Source: Candidatus Saccharicenans subterraneus (GTDB lineage Bacteria; Acidobacteriota; Aminicenantia; Aminicenantales; Saccharicenantaceae). From it: a stretch of DNA of 64,000 nucleotides. Under the pieces are notes generated by a model. It worked only from the letters and a program-made list of their open reading frames with translations, searched no databases and was not told where the DNA came from. A program made the translations under genes and the position numbers. Shown one piece after another: positions 1 to 7,470 of this stretch. Within the stretch, counting starts at the first letter, position 1. Each line of letters starts with the position of its first letter. The stretch spans positions 186,001-250,000 of the forward strand of contig QUAH01000002.1 in the NCBI GenBank assembly GCA_003426165.1. The letters are read 5' to 3'.

Positions 1-666
1 GACTTCGAGTGGCTCCAGGATATCTCCTTTCCAGGCGGGATCGGATCTCAGGTCCTCATCAATTTTCTTCAGGGTCTTGATCACCCGGTCCACGTCTTCA
101 AAATAGCTCACGCCAATGTCAAACACGTACCGTGAAAAATCACGCGTCAGGTTGGTCACGGCATCTATCATCCCGTTGGGAATGTAATGGACGCTGCCGT
201 CAAAATCACGAAGCACGGTCATCTTCAGAGTGACTGTTTCCACCGTTCCGCTGCGCCCGGCCACCCTGACCACATCGCCCACCCTGACCTGGTCCCAGAG
301 GATGATGAAAAACCCGTTGATGACGTCTTTGATCAGCGACTGGGCGGCAAAGCCGACGGCCAGCCCGGCCACGCCGGCCGTGGCCAGGATGGGCGCAATC
401 TGGATATCGAGGGCTCCGAGGATGGTCATAACGGCAATGACCAGGACCACCACCCTCAAAAACTGGTTTATCAGGTTGGACAGGGTTTGGGCCCTCTTCC
501 GTGAGTCCTCGTCTTCATGTCCCTTCATAAAAACCTTTTCCAGCCTCCGGCTCAGTACCCGGCAGACCCGCAGCAGTACCAGGACAACGACTATGATAAA
601 CAGCAACTTCAAGCCGGTGGCAATCAACCAGGCCACGGCCTTCTCGATTAATTCCGGTGTTAACAT
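1..666 (-). CDS. MscS-family mechanosensitive ion channel (C-terminal end cut by the window edge)
   Basis: Only the first 222 codons are present; the reading frame stays open to base 1. The start is ATG at 664-666, chosen because a strong AAAGGAGG site lies just upstream. A first hydrophobic helix at residues 18-33 and a second at about 70-90 precede the hallmark pore helix, rich in Gly and Ala (GVAGLAVGFAAQSLIKD, about residues 101-117). The beta domain follows (WDQVRVGDVVRVAGRSGTVE), then the PNGM motif typical of MscS. Inner-membrane channel that opens under hypo-osmotic stress. The compact N-terminus fits the small YggB type. It lies downstream of and in the same orientation as hypD, but a 531-base gap argues for its own promoter. 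Confidence 0.93.
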   Translation of the reverse strand, partial: MLTPELIEKAVAWLIATGLKLLFIIVVVLVLLRVCRVLSRRLEKVFMKGHEDEDSRKRAQTLSNLINQFLRVVVLVIAVMTILGALDIQIAPILATAGVAGLAVGFAAQSLIKDVINGFFIILWDQVRVGDVVRVAGRSGTVETVTLKMTVLRDFDGSVHYIPNGMIDAVTNLTRDFSRYVFDIGVSYFEDVDRVIKTLKKIDEDLRSDPAWKGDILEPLEV

Positions 667-1197
667 GCGCGCCTCCTTTGCTTTTATACTTCTGCTCAAA
701 TTTTAAACTATAAGTTTATGTTGTCCTACCAGAAATTAATTTTTTTTTGACCTTTTGACCCTTCTTCCCAGGTTACCTTCCGCGGCTTAGACTTCAAGCC
801 TCCGGTATTCTTCGCTCTGACGCAACAAAAACTTCTCAAATCAATGGAAATTTGGCGGGCCAGCCCTGCTGCATAAAACAGAGGTCAAGAGAAACCGCCG
901 GAATCTAATTCTTGCAGCCTCAATAATGAAAAATTCTGGAAAATCAGGCCGTCTTGAGATATCCGTTTAGAAATATGGCCGGCCATTCATCGCTTCAACC
1001 TGCCTTCAGGAAGCATTGCTTAACCGTTATTAAATTACTAAAAAGGGGAAAAATTAGATTTCAGCTCAGGGAAGGATAAAGGAGAGGAGAGGAAGGCAGA
1101 TAAAATAAGAGAACAGAAAAAAGAACTAATGTCGTTGAAACGGAAACACCGCCGATTCCAACTTTCAGGTCAGTCCTCTGGCCGCCGCCGGCAAGAC
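667..1197. other. intergenic region between mscS-like gene and hypD, no gene seen
   Basis: I see no convincing gene. Open frames here are short, lack ribosome sites and have no recognisable content. It should contain the terminator of hypD and the promoter of the mscS-like gene (both on the minus strand), with AT-rich stretches near 700-750 as the likely promoter zone. No clear hairpin terminator was found. Confidence 0.5.
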
Positions 1198-3561
1198 TTA
1201 GAAGCCCTGGTGCTCGGTGCGGCGGATGATTTCGTCCTGGAGCTCTTTGGCGCAATCGACGAAATAATCGCTGTAGCCGGCCACCCTGACAATCAGGTCG
1301 CGGTACTTCTCCGGGTGCTTCTGGGCCTCGCGCAGGGTGTCGGCCGTGACCACGTTAAACTGGATGTGATGTCCCATCAGCTTGAAGTAGGCCCGGATCA
1401 GGTCCTTGAGCTTGACCAGGCCCTCCTCGTCGGCCAGGAGCTGGGGCGTAAATTTCTGGTTGAGCAGCGTGCCGCCCGTCCTGATATGGTCAATTTTTCC
1501 GGCTGACTTGATGACCGCGGTCGGTCCTTTCCTGTCCATTCCCTGGACCGGCGAAATTCCTTCCGACAGTGGTTCTCCGGCCAGCCGCCCGTCCGGGGTG
1601 GCTCCGGTCACCCGCCCGAAATAGACGTGCACCGTCGTCGGCAGAAGGTTAACCCGGTAAGTCCCGCCGCAGGCCGTCGGCCGGCCATCAATCATCCTGA
1701 AATACATCTCGAACACCTGGCGGGTGAGCTCGTCGGCGTAATCGTCGTCGTTTCCGTACTTGGGCGTCTTGTTGATGAACCTGTCCCGCAGCCGCTCGTA
1801 TCCCTGGAAGTTCCGGGACAGGGCCGTGAGCAGCTCGTCCATGGTCACCGCCTTGCGGTCATAAACGTTGTACTTTACCGAGGCCAGTATATCGGTAATC
1901 GAGCCCAGCCCGACACCCTGGATGTACCTGGTGTTGTAGCGGGCCCCGCCGTTGTGGTAATCCCTGCCCTTGAGCACGCAGTCATCTATGAACAGCGACA
2001 GGAACGGAGCTGGCAGGTAATCGGCGTAAAGTTTCTCTATGACATTGTTGCCGCGAATCTTGACATCGATAAAATAGCGCATCTGCTTTTCGAAGGCCTG
2101 CATCAGCTCATCAAAAGTCTGGAAATTCCTGGGGTCGCCGGTTTCCAGCCCGATTTTCTTTCCGGTCCTCGGATCAACCCCGTTGTTAAGCGTGATCTCG
2201 AACACCTTGGGAATGTTGAAATAACCGGTCAGGATGTAGGCTTCGGCGCCGAAGGCCCCGGCTTCCACGCAGCCGCTGGAACCGCCCTTCCTGGCGTCCT
2301 CAACACTTTTCCCCTGGCGAACCAGCTCCTGCACTATGGCGTCGGTGTTGAAAATAGAAGGCTGACCAAAGCCCGTGCGGACTATTTTCAGGGCTCTCAG
2401 CAGCAGGGAGTCAGGGTTCTTGGCGCTGACCTGCACCATGGAACTGGGCTGAAGCAGCCGCATCTCTTCGATGACGTCCAGAATCAGGTAAGAAAGCTCG
2501 TTGGCTCCGTCCCGCCCGTCTGGCCTCAGGCCTCCGACGTTGATCAGGGCAAAATCGGTGTAGGTGCCGCTCTCCTCGGCGGTGACCCCGACCTTGGGCG
2601 GAGCCGGCTGGTTATTGAACTTAACCCACAAAGCCTGAAGAAGCTCCGTGGCCTTCTCCCGGTCCAGGGTGCCTTCATCCAGTCCTTTCTTGTAGAAAGG
2701 ATAGAGATGCTGGTCGAGCCTCCCGGGGTTGAAGGAATCCCAGGTGTTAAACTCGGTGGTCACTCCCACATGCACAAACCAGTAATACTGCAGGGCTTCC
2801 CAGAAATCCCTCGGGGCCCGGGCCGGCACCCAGTCGCAGACTTCGGCAATCTTTTCCAGCTCTTTTTTTCTCTTCTGGTCCTTCTCGGCCGCGGCCAGTC
2901 GCCTGGCCAGTTCCGCGTGGCGCCTGGCGTAGGTTATTAGAGCCCCGGCGCTTATGGCCATGGCCCTGAGCTCTTCCTGCTTGTCCAGGGCTTCCGGGTC
3001 GTTGAAGAAATCAAGCCTGGCCAGCGAGTCCTCGATATCCTTTAGGATATCCAGCAGCCCTTTGGAATAAATCTTATCACCCAGGACGGTGTGCCCGGGC
3101 GCTCTCTGTTCCATGAACTCTGTAAATATTCCGGCTTCATAGGCCGCCTTCCACTCCGGCGTCATGCTGGCAAAAATTCTCTCCCGCATGGAGCGGCCAC
3201 GCCAGAAGGGAATTATCTCGTCGTGGTAGAGTTTCAGGGTTTCCTCGTCAACGGCATAGGAAGTCTTGGGCCGGGAATTCAGGGTCTCCAGGTCTTCCAG
3301 GCTGTGGCAGCAGACCTCGGGGTAAGTGGGCGTGGCCTTGTGAGCCGGGCCGCGCTCGCCAACAATCAGTTCACCCTCGTCTATGAATATGGCCTTTTTC
3401 TCCATCAGGGCCTTAAAGACCAGGGCCCGTTGCACCGGGATCGAGGCTCTCTGCACTTCCGGGCTGAGGTAGGCCTCGGTTACAATCCTGGCCCTTTCCG
3501 AAGAAATGCTCGGCCTGGTATTGAGTGACTGTTCCCTGAGTTTTTTAATCCGCTCGTTCAT
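1198..3561 (-). CDS. hypD: trans-4-hydroxy-L-proline dehydratase, glycyl radical enzyme (HypD)
   Basis: A 787-residue glycyl radical enzyme of the PFL2/glycerol dehydratase class. The start at 3561 has GGGGAGG six bases upstream and sits one base after the activase stop; a longer in-frame start would overlap the activase. Catalytic GCVE places the thiyl Cys at 431 and Glu at 433. The C-terminal RVAGYSDYF motif carries the radical Gly at 762. Recalled C. difficile HypD active-site residues (F152, H160, D278, S334, D339, F340, C434, E436, Y450, T645, G765) all recur here with a constant offset of three: F149, H157, D275, S331, D336, F337, C431, E433, Y447, T642, G762. The family converts trans-4-hydroxy-L-proline to pyrroline-5-carboxylate, which ProC reduces to proline; no proC is in the window. 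Cytoplasmic and oxygen sensitive, so the host is probably anaerobic. Confidence 0.93.
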   Translation of the reverse strand: MNERIKKLREQSLNTRPSISSERARIVTEAYLSPEVQRASIPVQRALVFKALMEKKAIFIDEGELIVGERGPAHKATPTYPEVCCHSLEDLETLNSRPKTSYAVDEETLKLYHDEIIPFWRGRSMRERIFASMTPEWKAAYEAGIFTEFMEQRAPGHTVLGDKIYSKGLLDILKDIEDSLARLDFFNDPEALDKQEELRAMAISAGALITYARRHAELARRLAAAEKDQKRKKELEKIAEVCDWVPARAPRDFWEALQYYWFVHVGVTTEFNTWDSFNPGRLDQHLYPFYKKGLDEGTLDREKATELLQALWVKFNNQPAPPKVGVTAEESGTYTDFALINVGGLRPDGRDGANELSYLILDVIEEMRLLQPSSMVQVSAKNPDSLLLRALKIVRTGFGQPSIFNTDAIVQELVRQGKSVEDARKGGSSGCVEAGAFGAEAYILTGYFNIPKVFEITLNNGVDPRTGKKIGLETGDPRNFQTFDELMQAFEKQMRYFIDVKIRGNNVIEKLYADYLPAPFLSLFIDDCVLKGRDYHNGGARYNTRYIQGVGLGSITDILASVKYNVYDRKAVTMDELLTALSRNFQGYERLRDRFINKTPKYGNDDDYADELTRQVFEMYFRMIDGRPTACGGTYRVNLLPTTVHVYFGRVTGATPDGRLAGEPLSEGISPVQGMDRKGPTAVIKSAGKIDHIRTGGTLLNQKFTPQLLADEEGLVKLKDLIRAYFKLMGHHIQFNVVTADTLREAQKHPEKYRDLIVRVAGYSDYFVDCAKELQDEIIRRTEHQGF

Positions 3562-3562
3562 C

Positions 3563-4468
3563 TTAACCTCCCCGTTTAACCTGGAATCTCCGGTTCCGGA
3601 AAAAATCAATCACGGCCTGGACTTTCTCCTCTGACGGTGGTTCGTAGACCGCAAATTCATCTTCCCGACCCAGCCGACGGAATTTTTCCACGCCGCCTCT
3701 ATGGTACGGAAGGACATTGACCTGCTGAACAGATTTAATCCCGCCCAGAAAATCGGCCATGGCCCGGAGATTGGCTTCATCATCGTTAACACCGGGAATC
3801 AGCGGAAATCGGACCCAGACCGGTTTTCCGGCCGAACCCAGTGATTTTAAGTTCTCGAGGATCAGGTCGTTGGAAACGCCGGTATATTTTTTGTGTCTAT
3901 CTTCGTCCATTAACTTCAGGTCGAATAGAATTAAATCAGCCCTGGCCGCCAGTGACAAGAATATTTCAGGCCGGGCATAGCCCGAAGTGTCCAGGGCCAG
4001 GTGGAAGCCCCTTTGCTTCAGGCCATCCATCAGGGCTCCGGCAAAATCTGGCTGGGCCAGGGGCTCGCCGCCGGTCAGGGTCACTCCGCCACCTGACTGC
4101 TCAAAGAAGACTCTTTCCTTTTCGGCTTCGGCCAAGACCTCTTCCACCGACACCTCGCGACCGACAATGTCGATGGCCTCGCGCTGGCAGGCCTCGACAC
4201 AATCTCCGCACATGGTACAGCGGGAACGGTCAGCCCGGACCAGGCCATCTCCGTTCTGACTGAGAGCCCCGAAGCTGCAGGCCCGGACGCAATCTCCGCA
4301 GCGGGCGCAGCGGTTGGACATGAGCATCAATTCGGGCTTAAAGGCTACCCCCTCGGGATTATGGCACCACAGGCAGTGCAGGGGGCAACCCTTGAAAAAG
4401 ACATTTAGCCTTATGCCAGGCCCGTCGTGGACAGCATAACGCTTCAGGTCGAATATGGTGCCTCTCAT
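3563..4468 (-). CDS. glycyl radical enzyme activating protein, radical SAM (HypD activase)
   Basis: 301-residue radical SAM activase. The start at 4468 is chosen because GGAG lies five bases upstream; an in-frame ATG at 4495 falls inside the operator dyad and would add only nine residues. The radical SAM cluster motif is GCPLHCLWCHNPEG near residue 30. It is followed by two ferredoxin-type [4Fe-4S] motifs (CARCGDCVRAC and CTMCGDCVEAC), the insert typical of activases of glycerol-dehydratase-type and HypD enzymes, and by the TLTGGEP SAM-binding motif. It generates the glycyl radical on Gly762 of HypD. It is the first gene of a two-gene operon; hypD starts one base after its stop. Confidence 0.93.
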   Translation of the reverse strand: MRGTIFDLKRYAVHDGPGIRLNVFFKGCPLHCLWCHNPEGVAFKPELMLMSNRCARCGDCVRACSFGALSQNGDGLVRADRSRCTMCGDCVEACQREAIDIVGREVSVEEVLAEAEKERVFFEQSGGGVTLTGGEPLAQPDFAGALMDGLKQRGFHLALDTSGYARPEIFLSLAARADLILFDLKLMDEDRHKKYTGVSNDLILENLKSLGSAGKPVWVRFPLIPGVNDDEANLRAMADFLGGIKSVQQVNVLPYHRGGVEKFRRLGREDEFAVYEPPSEEKVQAVIDFFRNRRFQVKRGG

Positions 4469-4481
4469 CCCTTCTCCAGGT

Positions 4482-4514
4482 ATCTGATATATCACATATC
4501 AGATGGCTTGTCAA
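4482..4514 (-). promoter_or_regulatory. promoter of the activase-hypD operon with overlapping dyad operator
   Basis: Read on the minus strand, TTGACA (4509-4514) is followed after 17 bases by TATATC (4486-4491), a good sigma-70 type promoter ending about 20 bases before the activase ATG. A perfect inverted repeat, ATCTGATAT / ATATCAGAT (4482-4490 and 4496-4504, 5-base spacer ATCAC), covers the -10 box and most of the spacer. That is the classic position of a repressor operator. The regulator is not evident in this window. Confidence 0.75.
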
Positions 4515-4530
4515 ATCTAAATTTGGCTCT

Positions 4531-4800
4531 TCAGCTAAAAGATGGGCAGATAAGGAGGGGCAGGATGGCAGCAGCGATAAATGAGAGGAGGACTTTCTTG
4601 ATGTAGGCTTCCACATTTTTATAGCCGTAGCTCAGTCTTTTTATCCGTTCCATCTTGGTATGTAATCCTTCGGTATAGGCATTGATAGTCTTATGATTGA
4701 AGTGGTTGAGAATATACTCCTGCCATCTCCCTAGGGGTCAGTATACTCGCTTCAATTCTATAACTTCCCGGAGGTTGACAAACGGGGAATCTCTTCCACC
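4531..4800 (-). pseudogene. remnant of an ISL3-family transposase (C-terminal end)
   Basis: On the minus strand a frame ending in TGA at 4531-4533 encodes WQEYILNHFNHKTINAYTEG, continuing LHTKMERIKRLSYGYKNVEAYIKK. This is the C-terminal signature of ISL3 (DDE) transposases, including the catalytic Glu of TEG. The same frame has a stop at 4738-4740, and no N-terminal catalytic domain can be found upstream. Frames further upstream (to about 4960) look like degraded coding sequence. No terminal inverted repeats were recognised. It marks the edge of the AT-rich island at 5.1-6.9 kb. Confidence 0.72.
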
Positions 4801-5075
4801 AACGGGCTGGAGAGAACCACCCGGGAGATAAGGCGTACCAACCGGGCGTCGGGAATACACTTTTCGGTGAGCACATATTTCAGGCTCATTGCCTTGCATC
4901 TTACGAAATATACGGAAAACCGGGCCAACGAGTATGCCTGCATCGCGCCAGAGAGGTTCATCAGCCAGATTTTAGAAAGTTAACTGTCTCAGGCTGTCAA
5001 CCGAGGCTTAAAATAGGGAAATTACGATGGCCAAATCTCGAACAAAACTTGACACGGCCAACATAAAATGCCTCT

Positions 5076-6200
5076 CTAAAGAAGTTTGTATTTTACCACT
5101 TTAGGATAATCTTCTTCTGAAAATACAACAATATAGAAATTATTATCATCATCGATTATAGCCTGAATGACGTATTCCTTTTTTCTAATATCGGCAACCC
5201 TATCTAATAATTTAAATCTGGAAATTAGATTTAAGTCCAAATCATAATTATCTATATAGAAAATATTACTTTCAGGATTTAAAAAGGGGACAGCAAGTTG
5301 ATCGCCATTCTTTATAATATCCATGCCGAGAACTACACGGGAAGCTCCTGGGGGGTTGGTAATAATGCTGGTTCCAAAGCCATCAACTTTATATTTAACT
5401 TGGAGATATGTATTAAAATCAACATCGCCCATAATGTCCATTAATATTTTCCCTTCGATGTCATACTTGATGAGACGATAGGGAAAGCCTTGAGAGAATA
5501 TTAATTCGTTCTTCTTTGTACCAATCAACTGAGTAAAATTGGAATTGTGATAATAATATCGCCACGGTTCAGGTATGGGAAGCTGGCTTATCTGCTTCAG
5601 GATACCAACAGCTGGCTCAATAAAAATTCCAAACTCGGCATCAATCTTCCCGAGGGAGCGGGAAACATGAATTGGCTTATGGTTTTCTTTTAGAATGATA
5701 CTCGAAAGATAATAGGTCTTATTCAATAACTCAATATCGTTATACCAGGCCGACGTTTTCGCCGAATACAAAAATTTCCCATCCTGGTCATAAACATTTA
5801 TTCTCCGCTGTGGGTTATCAATCACATAGATATTCCCATCAGACAGAATATTAATAATTCGGGCACTTCTAGAGAGTTCGCCAGGCCCCTGTCCTCGTCT
5901 ACCGAAGCTAAACAGGAAATTTCCTTCCCTTGAAAAGCACTGGACCCGGCCATTGCCTGAATCTAATACGTAAATCCGGCCGTTCTTGCTTATGGCCAAT
6001 GAAGGGGGGTCATAAAAATCTTCGTTTGGCTTATCTGATCCGATTTTTAGTACAAATTCAGCCCTGATTGGATATTCTTTTGGCTTACTGTCATCAGGAG
6101 TAAGAACGATTGGCGTACTTGCCAGAGCACATTTGTTAAGTTGTTCCCCCAATAGAATAAATAAAGATAAGCATAGATAGATAAACCTTTTTTTCCACAC
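5076..6200 (-). CDS. exported 6-bladed beta-propeller protein
   Basis: 374 residues. A GTG start at 6200 is preferred: GAGGTG precedes it and a signal peptide (WKKRF, then a hydrophobic stretch LCLSLFILLG) begins there. A longer in-frame start at 6305 would put a charged extension before the signal. The mature protein has NHL/propeller-like repeats such as GRIYVLDSGNGRVQCFSREG and GNIYVIDNPQRRINVYDQDG, and the GRRGQGPGE motif characteristic of the 6-bladed (BF3868/DUF5128-like) family. Function unknown, presumed periplasmic or cell surface. The gene and its AraC neighbour are clearly more AT-rich than the flanks. Paralogues in this window start at 57324, 61640 and 62713, with a more distant one at 47459. 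Confidence 0.8.
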   Translation of the reverse strand: MWKKRFIYLCLSLFILLGEQLNKCALASTPIVLTPDDSKPKEYPIRAEFVLKIGSDKPNEDFYDPPSLAISKNGRIYVLDSGNGRVQCFSREGNFLFSFGRRGQGPGELSRSARIINILSDGNIYVIDNPQRRINVYDQDGKFLYSAKTSAWYNDIELLNKTYYLSSIILKENHKPIHVSRSLGKIDAEFGIFIEPAVGILKQISQLPIPEPWRYYYHNSNFTQLIGTKKNELIFSQGFPYRLIKYDIEGKILMDIMGDVDFNTYLQVKYKVDGFGTSIITNPPGASRVVLGMDIIKNGDQLAVPFLNPESNIFYIDNYDLDLNLISRFKLLDRVADIRKKEYVIQAIIDDDNNFYIVVFSEEDYPKVVKYKLL

Positions 6201-6378
6201 CGAAACACCTCGTTCAAACTTTGATGAAAGAATCAAATCTTTTTTGTCATGAATTAAGTTGAAATTCGGCTTCGCTACGAGCCTTTTCGAGTGCCCTTTG
6301 CCCATTTTTCCCTTTTCGTTTGTTTATTAATATTAGAATAAAAATAATTCTTGTTTTTTTTTATTTTTGTCTTTTTTA

Positions 6379-6852
6379 CTATTTATTCGTCTTATTTCCC
6401 CTCAATAACAGACAAAGCTTAGATACATCTCTACCAAGCGCTTCTTCAAGCTTGATATTATTAGAACGGTAGAAATAGGATTTCTTCCTTAAGACACATG
6501 TTTCTGGATTAAGATTACAATTCCTGAACTTCTTGGGCGTACACCCAAAATGTTTCTTGAATTGCTTTATAAAATTTGAAACATCATCAAAGCCACACCA
6601 GAAAAGCACATCAGTTTCTGAAAGTTTTTGGTCTGATCTGAGCAGAAAGCCAGCTTCATAAAGTCTCCTAACAATCAGGAATTTTTTAACCGGAATGCCA
6701 ACTTCTTGCTTGAATATTGTCTCGGCTCGTGACGCGCTCAAATTGGCTGCCCGGAAAACTATTTCATAAAGGGAAACATTTTTGGCGTAATTCGCGTCAA
6801 CATAACCAATTATTTTCCATACCCTCGCCGAAAATAATACCTTTCCATGCAT
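6379..6852 (-). CDS. AraC-family DNA-binding protein (HTH domain only)
   Basis: 157 residues from ATG 6852, preceded by AAAGGG. A longer TTG start at 6906 is possible, but the likely promoter at 6885-6913 lies inside it. The C-terminal hundred residues form the two-helix AraC domain: YEIVFRAANLSASRAETIF, then TDVLFWCGFDDVSNFIKQFK and the closing FGCTPKKFRN. There is essentially no ligand-binding domain, so any signal sensing must come from a partner. It lies 178 bases upstream of the propeller gene on the same strand and shares its AT-rich composition, so it is probably its regulator or island cargo. Confidence 0.82.
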   Translation of the reverse strand: MHGKVLFSARVWKIIGYVDANYAKNVSLYEIVFRAANLSASRAETIFKQEVGIPVKKFLIVRRLYEAGFLLRSDQKLSETDVLFWCGFDDVSNFIKQFKKHFGCTPKKFRNCNLNPETCVLRKKSYFYRSNNIKLEEALGRDVSKLCLLLRGNKTNK

Positions 6853-6884
6853 AAGAAAACTAACCCTTTGCTTTCCCCAAAAAT

Positions 6885-6913
6885 AAATTATTTTGGCGTC
6901 CCGCAAAAGTCAA
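6885..6913 (-). promoter_or_regulatory. probable sigma-70 promoter for the AraC-type gene
   Basis: On the minus strand TTGACT (6908-6913) is followed after 17 bases by TAATTT (6885-6890). The -35 is good and the -10 weak. Transcription would start near 6878, which supports the ATG at 6852 over the TTG at 6906. Confidence 0.45.
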
Positions 6914-7470
6914 GTCTCTTTTGGCTGGAGACCCGTCTAATTTTTTCCCTTAATCTAAATGTTTCCAGTTGGTTCCAGCGGTTGCTCGCATTTGAAATAA
7001 GTTACCAATAACTCCAGGCGCGTTACCCCCCGGAACGACCGAGAAATTGGCCAGGATTCTCCAGTAACCGGTTATTTCTCCCCGCATTTTCCTTCTGCTG
7101 CCATTACTGGCCACTGCCCACATAATCTGATTATAAAATTTTAGCGGGGTTATCCTGGATGTCATACATGGTCGTTCCGGGATCAGCCTGCCAAGGCTAT
7201 TTCTCCTGTTATAGAAAATTAAACTTGCAAGAGGTTCAATTTTATCATTATCCAGGAAAGCTACTGCACCCGGGTTTGACTCCAGCCGGCTAACCGGGAT
7301 AACTTTTTTCCCGATCTTAAAGAATCATTATTCCGACAGCGCCAGGCCAACTCCGGGCAAATTTCCAGAACCGATGCCGTCGACCGAGCTTAATGCCTGG
7401 AATCAGAAAAGAAGGGTATTAAAAGCGCACGCTGAAAGGCTATAAGCCAGGGCTTAAGATTTTTTTAGGC
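6914..7470. other. gap between island and GWxTD gene, no gene supported
   Basis: A 71-codon open frame (6950-7165, minus strand) has no ribosome site and no recognisable family, and I do not call it. Nothing else was recognised. The composition changes here from AT-rich (left) back to the GC-rich background (right). Confidence 0.4.

Noticed and set aside
1627-2940. A 437-codon plus-strand frame inside hypD
   Set aside because: Antisense shadow of a GC-rich gene; the minus-strand product has a full set of catalytic motifs.
6950-7165. A 71-codon open frame on the minus strand
   Set aside because: No ribosome site, no recognisable sequence, and it lies in a composition transition zone.
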